Shown piece by piece: positions 54,611-64,000 of a stretch of 64,000 bases of DNA. Below the pieces are notes generated by a model. That model made no database searches. It was not told the origin of the DNA and worked only from the letters and a program-made list of their open reading frames with translations. Source of the stretch: Falciphora oryzae (lineage: Eukaryota; Ascomycota; Sordariomycetes; Magnaporthales; Magnaporthaceae); the NCBI GenBank assembly GCA_000733355.1, contig JNVV01000008.1, forward strand, positions 411,244 through 475,243, read 5' to 3'. The stretch's first letter is position 1. Each line of letters begins with the position of its first letter. The position numbers were made by a program, and so were the translations under genes.

Positions 54611-55483
54611 TGAAGCGGTCGCGACTATGCAATTGCGGACCGCCCACGGAGTTCGAGCAGGGCTGCAGGTATCGTTTGGATGAGGCGTAGGATCCAGCTG
54701 GGAAGGTTTGAGGTTTGACGTCGTGGTAACTTTTTGAGGCCCGGCTCGTCGAGTCCTAGGGGGAAATGCGGCGCGACAAAACGCCCAGGCTTGGTCACGG
54801 GTCTCTGTCGAAGAATACCCGTAGATTAGGTGTTCGAGCAGGTGTGTCCTAAAGGCTGCTTCGCCATCTTGATGCCGCTTCGGGGCAATGCATTGATCGT
54901 GATGGCGCGACAGAAAGGCCGGCCAACCTGAGGAGGAACTGAAAGGAGTTGGAGTCGAGTTCAATTCAATGGATTGGAAACCCCTGTCGCGAACCGGCGA
55001 AGTGGATGCAGGAGCCGATTTCGCGTCCTGAAAGTTGAACAGGGGTCCTGGTCCGATACGCTGGCCCCGCAGCGACGCAGTGAGTGCCAGGCCATTATGT
55101 CAGCGATTCAAGGAGAAACAGAATCCCCGGCTGAAAGCGTGCCGCCAAACCCGCCCGTCCAAGGCTGTGGGAGACAGCTCCGCCAGGTGGGGATGGAGGT
55201 TCAACGGCAGCCAATCAGAGCCCAATTGATTTCCACCTGCCGTTGAGCTCGACTGACTGCATCGATTCAATCAACGACGACCAGCCCGCCCGCAGCTTCG
55301 GACCTCGCGATCCCGATCAGAACGATACCGAACAAAGTCCCTCCCGGCCACAGCGGCGCCCCCCGATTCGAGCCAAGCTCATCGACCAAAAACGAACCCG
55401 CCGCTCCGTCGCGCACGCAAAACACGCAACCGCAACCCGCCACATAGCATAGCGAAACCCACCCCCCTCTCTCGGAACCGAAA
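54611..55483. other. Divergent promoter region of SHG1 and the complex I candidate
   Basis: 873 bases head to head. The open minus-strand frame upstream of the SHG1 start lacks conserved features and I take it as leader. A well-formed CCAATCAG lies at 55211-55218. Confidence 0.4.
55211..55218 (+). promoter_or_regulatory. CCAAT box (CCAATCAG)
   Basis: A CCAATCAG element 266 bases before the start of the small mitochondrial gene. In fungi the HAP complex binds CCAAT with this flank and controls many respiratory genes. Site prediction by consensus only. Confidence 0.4.
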
Positions 55484-55831
55484 ATGGTTCACAGGATCGT
55501 CTTCTGGTCCGGCTTCGGTGTGTGAACCCGGGCACCCATCTCCCCAACAACACAACAGGCCTAGGGCTAACCTTTGACGCTCTTCCTCCCTCGCACAGGC
55601 GTGGCCGTGCGGGCATGGCAGCTCGGGCTCGAGATGAGGCCGCTCTTCAACAGGCAGTCGCTCTGGGCCTGGCCCGTCTTCGCCGGCGTCGGCGGCAGCT
55701 TCGGCTACTGGCTGCAGACGGTCGACGACAGGCAGACGGCCGTGCTGACGGAGAGGAAAGAGGCCATCCTGGAGAAGCGCGCGAGGAGAGCGGCGCGCCT
55801 GCAGGAGCAGCAGCAGCAGGCCGAGGCTTGA
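55484..55831 (+). CDS. Small mitochondrial membrane protein, complex I accessory subunit-like (NDUFC2/B14.5b-like)
   Basis: Exons 55484..55517 and 55599..55831 give 88 residues. The first exon encodes MVHRIVFWSGFG before a GTGTGT donor; the acceptor is CGCACAG. The protein then reads VRAWQLGLEMRPLFNRQSLW, a glycine-containing hydrophobic stretch (AWPVFAGVGGSFGYWL, about 37-52), and a charged helix (DDRQTAVLTERKEAILEKRA) ending in Gln/Glu. The pattern (short N-terminal hydrophobic part, MRP-F, GGSFGYWLQ, charged C-terminal helix) reminds me of fungal NADH:ubiquinone oxidoreductase small accessory subunits of the B14.5b type. The resemblance is from memory and weak at this length; another small inner-membrane protein is possible. 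The 34-nt first exon makes it easy to miss. Confidence 0.6.
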
Positions 55832-56250
55832 ACGGAACTTGGGCAGAGGGAGAGAGCTCGACAGTGTGCCATCGACGATACTACCTACATACCAATTGAT
55901 ACGAAAAGGAAAATTCAGGGGTGCACGTTGTGTGTTTTCAAGCCAAGCGCAATGGGTGTCCGAGAGGATGTGGAAGTCTTGCCTTCAGAATGATTATCGC
56001 GATATACCGTCAATTACAACCACCCACGCCGCAACTCCAGTTACAATAAGGAGAAATGATGTGAACTTTTCGAGATGCCGTTCCCAATACCGCCCGTACC
56101 CGGCCCCCAGATGCCGATAAATGCCTATTATCCGCTCTTAAAACCTCACGACTCTGCCATATTTTGCCCCCACCGTTGTCTTGCAGCAAGTACAAAACCA
56201 ACAAGAAACCTTCTATCGCGGTGTGCTCATTACGGACGACGACGTGTCAT
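55832..56250. other. Convergent 3' region
   Basis: 419 bases tail to tail between the small mitochondrial gene and eIF2B delta; no gene seen. Confidence 0.4.
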
Positions 56251-57829
56251 CTAGTTCGGGTCCTCCTGCTTCTTAAGGATGGCTAGGACCGACGCAATGG
56301 GCGCGTTTCCGGTCTCGGTCTCGTACTCGGTCACCAAGACCGACACGTGCTTCTCCCTAGTGGTGTCGAAGAGGAGCCGGAGGCTCGTCTCGGAGCACCT
56401 GTCCGGGTCGACCTCGTTGTACGTGAGTGGCTCGACGGCCACGCGGTCGCGGTCCACGTTGATGGACTCGCAGAGCGCCACGACGGGGAGCGCGAGCCCT
56501 GACGCCGCCGCCGCCACGTCGCTCGTGCCCGCGGGCGCGTACAGCGTGCCGTTGGCAAAGACTGACTCGACGCCCAGCATAACCTTGGTGCCCGGCCGGA
56601 GCACGCTGCCGAGCTCGACGAGCCGCGGCACGTACGAGACCCCGAGCCCGCCCTCGCCGCGTAGGAGCTTGGCCAGGTCGCGGCCCGAGCCCCAGGGGTC
56701 CTCGACGACCACGACGGAGAAACGCCTGCCCGCATCCCGGGCCAGCCGGATGGCCTTGCGCACGAGCCTATGGTGGCCGTAAGTGAGCACGACGTCGCCC
56801 TCGGCGATCATGGCGGCTGCATTTTTTGTTACGATAACCTCGGCGTAGTGGATCTTTTCCTCGATAAATGCGTCGATGGTTTCGCACAGCGATTCGATGG
56901 CCTGCTTGTCCGAGGTGTCGATGTCTAGATCCGACACGTGAGTTTTGATCATGCGGATCGCGTTACCCATGGCGAAACACATGGGTCTGCACTCAGTCAG
57001 ATACTCGATCTGGGGGTTGAGCACGTGCGGGACGAAATGTCTCGAGAAGGCATTCCCAGCCGGCGCCTCATATGAGCGCAAGACCTTTGTGGCACTATTA
57101 GCAGCGGACCTCAACACACCACCGCGGCACCCATCGCCAGCGCCCCCCTTAGATTCGACTTACCTCTTTGAACGCCAGCAACGTCCCCTTGAGCCTGGCC
57201 ATGTTCTCTCTCAAGGTGAAGGTAGCCATCTGCTGACCGAGCGCAAGCACCGTGGGATGGACGTCCCTGTCCACGTCCGGGAGCGAAATCCTCTTGGCGA
57301 CGGGGATGTGCGCAAAGCAGGCCGGCACCAGCGGCTTGGCCTCCTTCTTCTTCTCCTTGTCGCTCTGCGGGGCGGGAGCGCCGCCCTTGGCACCGCTCGC
57401 AGCCGGCTTCCCACGGCCGCCCTGCGACGGGCTCGGTGCGCCTGTGGCGCCGCCGCCCTCCTGCCTGGCCTTGGTCTTGCCTCCCTTGCTGCCATCGCCC
57501 TGCGCAGAGGGCTGCTGTACGCCCGGGGCATCGGCAGCGGGGGCGGGCCCTCCAGCAGCCCCGGCGGCGCCCGTCTTGGCCGCGATGGCCTGGGCGCGCC
57601 GTGCCGCCTTCTCGGCCTGCTTCTTCGCCTTGGCTTCCGCTGCGGCCGAGGGCTTCTTGGCCGGAACTGCGGGGGCACCGCCACTGCCGCCAGGCGCTGC
57701 TGATGCTGGTGCTGCTGCCGCTGACGCCGCGGCCGCAGGCTTCTCCGTGGGCGCCGGCGCCTTTTCCGCGGACGGTGCCTTCTCCTGGGCGGGGCCCGGG
57801 GTCGGGCCTGTTGGTGCGACTGCGCTCAT
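56251..57829 (-). CDS. GCD2: eIF2B delta subunit
   Basis: Exons 57829..57164 and 57084..56251 give 499 residues. The intron (GTAAGT donor, CAAAG acceptor) joins LLAFKE to VLRSYEAPAGN. The first 150 residues are Ala/Pro/Lys-rich and disordered, as in other delta subunits. The conserved part starts near 165 (CFAHIPVAKRISLPDVDRDVHPTVL in pieces) and includes HVLNPQIEYLTECRP, AMGNAIRMIK, VVLTYGHHRLVRKA and the Rossmann-like end with NEVDPDR. eIF2B is the guanine-nucleotide exchange factor for the translation initiation factor eIF2; the delta subunit is part of the regulatory half that senses phosphorylated eIF2 alpha in the general amino-acid control. The neighbour is mtIF3 on the same strand, about 725 bases upstream. 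Confidence 0.9.
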
Positions 57830-58554
57830 GGTGGATGTGTTTCCTTATGCGTCCTGGAACCGCCGTCCCCTGCGCCCCAAGTATCGGGCTCGAGTTTCTT
57901 CGCCTGTTGCGCCTAGCTTTTCTCCACAAGGTCGAGGCACCAGGTACTGATTTTGTGGGCGAAACTAGAGCTGCTCCTGTTCTGGTGACCAATCTTGTCT
58001 CCGCCGCTTCCAGTAATTTCTGTTTCTCCGAATTGACAATAGAGTCCTAATAGTTGAGTGTGAAGGCTGACGTCGAGTATTGGTAGCTTCAACAAGTTGA
58101 GTCACGGACTGCGCCTTGGATGGTGAGGTGCAGATGCCCCGCATGGGGAGCCCGCCACCACAGCAGAGCTTCAATTGATCGACGCACACCCCTCCTGTTC
58201 CACCAATCGAAGACAATAGAACTTGGATGCTATTGTGTGTGAACCATGCGCTAATTAAATTGATATTCCCCTCCATGCCGTTCACGTTCAATAGCCTGCA
58301 ATGTCGTTAGCGTTTATAAAATCGATTATTCCAAGTCAATGTGATTCTCATCATGCAGACCTCAGTGCATGTCGACACGTTTAGTATACAGGTATCATAC
58401 ATTCCACCAATGCGGGGTTGGCCTGCTGTGATGGATTTCTGCTTGCCTGTGACCTCGGTGCAGCCCAGTTCATCCGCAGCTCCTGGCTCAGGAGATCCCT
58501 ACATCACAAGGACGCCCGATATGGCCTCGATTGATCCCAAATTCGCCGCCTGGT
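57830..58554. other. Intergenic, no gene seen
   Basis: 725 bases between the eIF2B delta promoter side and the 3' end of mtIF3, both on the minus strand. An open plus-strand stretch near 58341-58670 lies mostly opposite the mtIF3 end and was not accepted. Confidence 0.4.
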
Positions 58555-59589
58555 CTAGGCAGATGAGGAGGATTCAGCAGGGCTATCCGACTCAGCAGGG
58601 CTATCCGACTCGGCAGGGCTGTCCGGGTCGGCAGACGCCTCGGCCGAGCTGGCCAATTTCCAATTCTTGACTCCCGGGGCGTCAAACGTCAGCGTCAGCG
58701 TGCGGCCCATGCTGCCGTCCGGCTTCTTGCACTCCTTGGCGCCTGGCACCTCCGCGGCGGCCTCCTTGACGAGCCGGACCGCCTCCGCGGCGGCGCTGTT
58801 GTCGTCGTCCTTGTTCGCCGAGCGCTTCTTGTGCCTCTTCTTGAGGAACGTAACCTTCACCGTGTAACCCTTGCTCAGGAACTCGCGCAGCCTGCGCAGC
58901 TTGTGGCCCAGGTCGTGCTGGTCGATGGACCAGCTGATCTCGAGCTCCTTGGTGCCCAGGTCCCGGATCCGCTGCTCCCTGCGCTCGTTCTCGAGCTGCT
59001 CCTCGTACTTTGCCCTGCTCATGATGACGCAGATCGGGATCTGCGGCCGTTTCGACGCCGCCTCCTGCGCTGCGGCGGCTTCTTCTTCGTCCATCTCGAC
59101 CTCGGCGTCGGCGTCGGGGTTGGCCTTGGCGGAGGACGGGAGGTAGACACACAGGAGCGTATCCGTCTCGAGGTCCATCTCGGCGAGCACGTCGTGCGTC
59201 GTGAGGGGCTCCGAGAGCGTTGACTTGTCGCTGTTCTTGAGGTGGATGAGCGGGTGTGCGAGGAGCTGCCTGTCGCGGAGCCCCGCCTCTCCCTTCTTCC
59301 GCTTGTCCTGATCCCGCCCCTGTGCGCCCCCCTTGGGGCCGTACACTCTTGCGCCCGCCCGTTCTGCGTCCCCCGTCGGCGTTGTTATCACCACCCCCTG
59401 CACCCTCGGCTTAAACGCGCGCTGCTTCTTGAAGCCGCGCGACTGCTGCTGCTGTATTGGTGCGGGCTGGGGGCGTAACGCCGGAGGCCGCCATCCAGAA
59501 TAGTCTGCTGGTAGTCGACACCTCGCGGCGTAGATTTGGCGCACAAGGCGAGGCCGCGGGGCGACACTGAGTGCCCTCGGGCAGAGCAT
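58555..59589 (-). CDS. AIM23: Mitochondrial translation initiation factor IF-3 (Aim23 type)
   Basis: A single exon of 344 residues. The start MLCPRALSVAPRPRLVRQ is an Arg-rich, acid-free presequence. The N-terminal IF-3 half is weakly conserved; the C-terminal half carries the clear IF-3 signature: ELEISWSIDQHDLGHKLRRL, then FLSKGYTVKVTFLKKRHKKR. IF-3 binds the small ribosomal subunit in the matrix and prevents premature subunit joining. Acidic linkers (DAEVEMDEEEAAAAQEA) interrupt the two halves. The C-terminus has a tandem repeat of the six-residue unit PAESDS, coded by an 18-base repeat. The gene is divergent from IMP1, with 472 bases between the start codons. Confidence 0.82.
   Translation of the reverse strand: MLCPRALSVAPRPRLVRQIYAARCRLPADYSGWRPPALRPQPAPIQQQQSRGFKKQRAFKPRVQGVVITTPTGDAERAGARVYGPKGGAQGRDQDKRKKGEAGLRDRQLLAHPLIHLKNSDKSTLSEPLTTHDVLAEMDLETDTLLCVYLPSSAKANPDADAEVEMDEEEAAAAQEAASKRPQIPICVIMSRAKYEEQLENERREQRIRDLGTKELEISWSIDQHDLGHKLRRLREFLSKGYTVKVTFLKKRHKKRSANKDDDNSAAAEAVRLVKEAAAEVPGAKECKKPDGSMGRTLTLTFDAPGVKNWKLASSAEASADPDSPAESDSPAESDSPAESSSSA
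58574..58627. repeat. 18-base minisatellite (3 copies) in the mtIF3 C-terminus
   Basis: Three adjacent 18-base units at 58574-58591, 58592-58609 and 58610-58627. The first two are identical (TCAGCAGGGCTATCCGAC); the third has diverged. Each adds six residues to the protein end without changing the frame. Confidence 0.85.
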
Positions 59590-60061
59590 GGCGCGACACT
59601 GGTGTTTTTGCGGGAGTGGGGAAGGCTATTCAGCCGGTCAATTCAGCGTTCTGGACTCTGCAGATGTGTGAAGGGTTCGGTTGGTGTTTAGATAGTTCGA
59701 ACCTGGCCAAGTTTGCACAGGATTCCGCAGCGAACGGAGCAGTCCGAAGACAGCCGCTCCGTCTTTGCCCACCACCAGAAAAGCGTCGGATGTGGAGCTT
59801 GCCTGGGGGCGACAGGGGTCTCTCCAGCTGCCGATTGGCCTACCCCTGTCTAAATCCAGGCACCTCATGTCAGAAACTCACCTCACTACCACTCACTTAC
59901 CGATACAGTTATGTGATGTTATCAATCTATTCGACAATGCGCAGATGAATCTAAAGCCAGTCCTGCAGCTCGCCGAACTCTGCAGGAAACAGCATAGCAG
60001 GGAGGCACTTGGAAATCGGAACTTAAGGGGCCGGAAGATATAAAAAAGACAGAAAAAAAAA
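59590..60061. promoter_or_regulatory. Shared promoter of mtIF3 and IMP1
   Basis: 472 bases between two divergent mitochondrial genes. It contains ATTGG at 59834-59838 (CCAAT on the other strand, with flank CCAATCGG) near the middle, and an A-rich stretch directly before the IMP1 ATG. Confidence 0.4.
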
Positions 60062-60601
60062 ATGTCTCTTGGCGGCCGCATCGCCTCGCGGCTCAGCCAG
60101 TCCTTCCGGTCCGTGTGGACCCGGTACCGGAACCCGATCCGCGCCTCTGTCTGGACCGTCCAGGGCATCGCGGCCTTCCACATGTTCTTCGCCCACCTCT
60201 ACGCCTTCGACTCAGCCGCGGGCCCCTCGATGCTGCCCTTATTTGACCTGGTCGGCGACTCGATCCTGATCAAGAAGGAGCACAGGCGGGGGAGGGGCGT
60301 GCGCGTTGGAGACGTCGTCGTCTTCAAGATCCCGACAGAGCGCGAGTCGTTCGGGGTGAAGCGCGTCATCGGAATGCCGGGCGACTACGTCCTCATCAAC
60401 TCGCCCGAGAGCGGCAGCGACAAGATGCTGCAGGTCCCCCAGGGCCACTGTTGGGTCGTCGGCGACAACCTGCCCGTGTCTAGGGACTCGCGCCACTGGG
60501 GGCCACTGCCCCTGGCCCTCATCCAGGGCAAGATCATCGCCAAGCACCAGCACTGGGCCGACTTCCAGTGGATCGAGAATCCCCTGTCGAGCCCCCGATG
60601 A
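60062..60601 (+). CDS. IMP1: Mitochondrial inner membrane protease subunit 1 (Imp1)
   Basis: A single exon of 179 residues. Type I signal-peptidase (S26) features: catalytic Ser56 in AAGPSMLP, catalytic Lys100 in GVKRVIGMPGD, the GDVVVFKIP strand before it, and the box VVGDNLPVSRDSRHWGPLPL. A hydrophobic stretch at about 31-48 (WTVQGIAAFHMFFAHLYAF) is the membrane anchor, placing the active site in the intermembrane space. The end LIQGKIIAKHQHW favours subunit Imp1 over Imp2. With Imp2 it cleaves sorting signals from proteins such as cytochrome b2 and Cox2. A usual acidic or proline residue after the Ser motif (MLPTL) is replaced by MLPLFDL, a slight deviation. The ATG is preceded by a run of A. 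Confidence 0.88.
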   Translation: MSLGGRIASRLSQSFRSVWTRYRNPIRASVWTVQGIAAFHMFFAHLYAFDSAAGPSMLPLFDLVGDSILIKKEHRRGRGVRVGDVVVFKIPTERESFGVKRVIGMPGDYVLINSPESGSDKMLQVPQGHCWVVGDNLPVSRDSRHWGPLPLALIQGKIIAKHQHWADFQWIENPLSSPR

Positions 60602-61629
60602 GCCGAAGCCGAGCCACCATGAGAATCATGATATTCCGGACGCAACAGCTACCCGGAAGCGCACTTTTTTCTGGGTGAAAAGAGCGTCATGCCATTATGC
60701 ACCGCATCAAACTGAATCTCTTTGATTCTTCAGAGACGACTATGGCGTCTTAGCCGAAGTGCCTAACTTTGCGGGTGCAGCGTATCTGGGAGCGAGGTCC
60801 GCGCCACTTACCTGACTATGACCAGACGTTGATGAGTCCGGTGGTGGGCGATCATCCAGACAGAAGAGCCATCTTAGGAAACCGTATTAGTTTGTATCAC
60901 ATGTGGGCTTTGACGGATGAGCTCTAGCGTGCTTAACAAAAAGATCACTCAGGGTCAGGAGTTTAGGCTTGATCGTCACCTATGAGGAAAGGCATGGCGA
61001 CGAGGAAGCAAACGTTCAAGGACACGGTCTCCCATGGTGTATATCACCGATTAATTTGCTTAGTTACAGAGGATAACTCAAGACGACCCGGAAGGCTTGC
61101 GGTGGGGAAGTTCGCGAGTTTGTGGAAGTGAGGATCTAGCAAGAGTATATTCACCGAGCCCGCCGCCTTCAAAGCATCCTGTATGCAGTCAAGACAAAAT
61201 AGGGGGAAATAACAAATGGGGTGAGCTAACAGAGGAAATAAATGAAGAGAACAAAAAAAAAATGAGGTTGTTGGCGGACGGAGCACAAATATCAGCCTGG
61301 TCATCCTATGCTCGGGGCCACCGTGCCTTTCTTTTCCGCACCTATAAAAATGGCCTCCCAAACGTTGCACTATTATGAAAAAAGGGGGATCAACCTTCAC
61401 ACTTCCAACCCTGGCAGGAGGTATAAAAACGAGATAAAAGAGCAAGAGAAGTGAAGAAAGGGAACAAGAAAAACAGAAGACTGGATACGCCACGAACACC
61501 GTGCCCGCCTCATGTCCAGAGGATGCCGTAGTGATAATAGCCAAAGGGGAGGAATATTGAGATTTGAGCAAAGAAATGAAGTGAGAACGAATGGTGGTTC
61601 GGTTGGATGGCAAGTCGAGCCGTGTCTCG
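60602..61629. other. Convergent intergenic region
   Basis: 1.03 kb tail to tail between IMP1 and VAC8, A-rich in its second half. Short open frames lack any recognised feature. Confidence 0.4.
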
Positions 61630-63762
61630 TCAACCCTCGATGTGCGACTTGGAGGATCCAAGCCCCAGGAGCTCGAGGCAGCGTTGTGCAAGATTGACCA
61701 CCTCGCCTTCGTCGTCGTCATCATATTCGTTGTCCGAATCGACAGGCTGGTTGGCAATATTCTTTATCATGTCGACGACGTCCTCGGATTTGCCCACCTG
61801 CGCCACGAGCTTCTTGTCTTCGGACTCGAGCAGCTGGAGAAGGGTCCATATGGCGATATGCTGGAATGTAGCATCGCCGCTCGCCAAGAACCGACTAAGG
61901 TAGCCGTGAATTCCACCAGCGGGCTCGGTCCAGCACTGGATAAACATGGAATAATCCCCGACTAGTGCGAGTATGGTTAGCTAGCTGAACACTATTTCCA
62001 AGGTCGACACCGTGACAAAATGAACAACTCACCTTTTGACGAAAGGTTTCCCAGCGCAGCCGCACTATTGCCCTGGACTTCGATGCTCGTGGACTGCGTC
62101 AAGGGTATCAAAACATCAAAGACGCCGAGGCTAAGCAAGGTGAGCTTGAGATCGTCGCTCAAGGCCAGAACAGCGATCGCGGCAGTCATCTCGGACTGCA
62201 CGCTGCTCGGCACATCAAGCACAAGCTGCTTGCACTTTTGGACGGCCCCGGCCTCAAGAACCAGGGCCTTGTTCCGATCAGAGCTCGCAGCAAGGTTTCG
62301 AAGCGTGGAGATGGCATGGCACTGGATCTCCTCGTTATCCGTGGAGCCTAGGAGATCGACTAGGGGCTTGAGGAAGCCCTCCTCGATAATGGGCGACTCG
62401 TTTAGGGGGTGGATCGAGATGTTCCTGATGCAGGCGACGGCCGACAGGATAAGAGGCAAGTAGGATGACTGAAGCAGGCGTAGGAGGGGCACGAGGCCCG
62501 AGGAGCGGACGATGTCGAGCTGGTACTTCTCATCGGACGCGAGGTTCCGCAAGGCCAGCGCAGCCTGGCACTGGACCTTGGGGGACGACGACTCCATGAG
62601 CGAGACCAGAGACTGGATAAGCTTCGGTTCTGTCTGAGCCAGTTTGGCGCGGTTGGTAGCGTCCACTGCTATATTGCTGAGAGCCGTTGTGCAATAATAT
62701 TGGACATCGACGTCGGAGGAAGTTAGGAGCTGGACAAGGACCGGTATCGCCCCGGCGTTGACGAGCTGTTGCCGGTTTTCATCTGTGGCATATGCGAATT
62801 AGCCTTACGACCGATCGACTAGGAGGCAGCGTGGACTGGCGCCGCATCATACCAGAATGTGTCATGTTGAGCAGAGCCCCGGTGGCATTTCTCTGCACCC
62901 GCATATCCTTAGACTTAGCAAGCCGGGTCAGAGGGCCCAGGGCGCCCGATTTGGCGATCTTTGCCTTGTTCTCCTCATGCGTCGCCAGGTTCGTAATGCA
63001 TCCGACAGCGTTGCATTGGACTTCAACGTTCGTAGAGCACATCTGGCGGATGAGGGGGTTCAGTCCCCCAAGAGAGACGATCTTGACCTTGTTCTCGGCT
63101 GATGGGATGACGCGTCAGCAGTTTTGCTCTGCCGAGATGTAGAGAAAGGGCCTAGGGATCTGGGATGGGGCTCAGGACTCACCATTGACAGCAAGATTGC
63201 CCAGAGCGGCACTGGCCGCCCGCTGGACCTCGAGATCTTCGCTCGCCAAGAGGAACAGTATCGGGTGAAGTGTGTCGCGGTCGACCTCTCGGACATCTGG
63301 AGAGACAGCGACGGCATTAGTACAGCGTAGGACCAGTACAACAACACCAAGCAGCCTTTGCTTGGAGGGGTTTGGTGTCAAGACGGGACGCACCTCGTTC
63401 TGTGATCTCGGCGAAGGTCAAGCTGGCACTCCTCTGCAAATCGAGATTATCGGAGTACACGAGAGTGCTCAGGGCCCTAAGGGGTTCCCCGGAAAAGAAA
63501 TCGGTCTCATTTCTCTGTGTCGGGTCAGCAAAGTCGTCCGGGAAGCGAGTACGAGGAGAGCGATCGGGACGTGGATACGGACATGCTCGAGGTAGGTGAG
63601 GAGGTCCGCGACGGCCTCCCGCTCGTTGTCGGCAAGGGCAGGCTCGTAGAGACCCTCGCGGGCGGAACCTGTTATATCTGGCGTCAGCGATGCAAGCAAG
63701 CGAGAGATGGAGCCGAGGCGGATCAACGCACCTCCGCAACATGATGATGTGCAGACACCCAT
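61630..63762 (-). CDS. VAC8: Vac8, armadillo-repeat vacuolar membrane protein
   Basis: Seven exons: 63762..63732, 63668..63583, 63514..63394, 63296..63183, 63098..62853, 62782..62033 and 61961..61630; total 559 residues, close to the yeast protein (578). The start [11 protein letters not shown] carries Gly2 for N-myristoylation and Cys4, Cys8 and Cys9 for palmitoylation, the Vac8 membrane anchor. It is followed by [19 protein letters not shown] and a run of armadillo repeats ([97 protein letters not shown]). The acidic C-terminus ([12 protein letters not shown]) precedes a terminal helix. Vac8 acts in vacuole inheritance and fusion, the nucleus-vacuole junction and selective autophagy. All exon joints keep the phase; the first two exons are 31 and 86 nt and easy to miss. 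Confidence 0.93.
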
Positions 63763-64000
63763 CTCGGCTGTGACGTGCGGGAACTGGCGGCGTCGGGCAG
63801 GGCCGAGTCTGAAGGGATTCGCGGAATCTCGTTTTTAGGTCTCCACCTCGCGGAAGCCCGACACCGGGCCGCAGAGGGCACAAAGAGCGGGAAACTGCCG
63901 AGCAACTCGCGATCAAAGAGATGGCTGTGGGCGTCGAGCGGATGCAGCGAGTGAGGATTTGATGGCGGGCGTGTGCTGCTCGTCGGAAAACTGGGGGTGG
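63763..64000. other. 5' flank of VAC8 to the window end
   Basis: 238 bases upstream of the VAC8 start, presumably leader or promoter. No gene is seen before the window ends. Confidence 0.4.

Noticed and set aside
1..64000. tRNA or rRNA genes
   Set aside because: Scanning by eye for GGTTCRANYC-type B boxes in the intergenic parts of both strands gave no convincing match; a covariance search would be decisive.

Overview
This window is an ordinary chromosomal stretch of a filamentous ascomycete (Pezizomycotina, most likely a Sordariomycete). The evidence is GC-rich coding sequence, short introns of about 60-150 nt with GTRAGT-like donors, CTAAC/CTGAC-type branch sites and YAG acceptors, no operons, and a gene set of fungal housekeeping orthologues. 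I cannot place the genus. One run of 222 unknown bases lies inside the formin gene.

Layout. 1-392: 3' end of an unrecognised gene (+). 618-3095: two decayed or frameshifted minus-strand genes, a degenerate copy of a fungal conserved hypothetical family and an FTA2-like gene with one missing base. 3995-5967: amino-acid permease of the LAT type (+). 6487-9623: two mitochondrial redox genes in tandem, AIM32-like and CYC2-like (+). 10068-14114: NEO1-type P4-ATPase flippase (-). 15552-21485: SEC16 (+). 22174-23556: HUS1 (-). 24613-25536: RING protein (-). 26855-27539: small one-helix membrane protein built from three exons (-). 29931-35621: formin SepA/Bni1 (+). 36673-39084: DUF2264 protein in five exons (+). 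39270-39888: ALB1 (-). 40571-42973: membrane-anchored UBP1-like deubiquitinase (+). 44291-45546: GT17 glycosyltransferase (-). 48267-49971: triose-phosphate/nucleotide-sugar transporter family protein with a 6-nt microexon (+). 51031-54610: very large SHG1 (COMPASS) protein with an RS/RD-rich tail (-). 55484-55831: small mitochondrial protein resembling a complex I accessory subunit (+). 56251-57829: eIF2B delta (-). 58555-59589: mitochondrial IF-3 (-). 60062-60601: IMP1 peptidase (+). 61630-63762: VAC8 (-).

How the genes fit together. Mitochondrial functions recur: AIM32 beside CYC2, the complex I candidate, and mtIF3 divergent from IMP1. The other genes fall into membrane traffic and lipid asymmetry (NEO1, SEC16, VAC8), polarity (formin), DNA-damage checkpoint (HUS1), chromatin (SHG1), and translation or ribosome assembly (eIF2B delta, ALB1). 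I see no secondary-metabolite cluster, transposon, tRNA or rRNA gene.

I found no self-contained novel system. The most noteworthy observations are: an in-frame TAG in SHG1 followed by 84 open codons that read like a real C-terminus; a 6-nt and a 15-nt microexon; three introns whose length is a multiple of three and that contain no stop; a 3' splice site directly preceded by a run of 14 A; and two lesioned genes at the left edge.

Exon structures were deduced by eye from splice consensus, phase and remembered family conservation. No alignments or searches were run.
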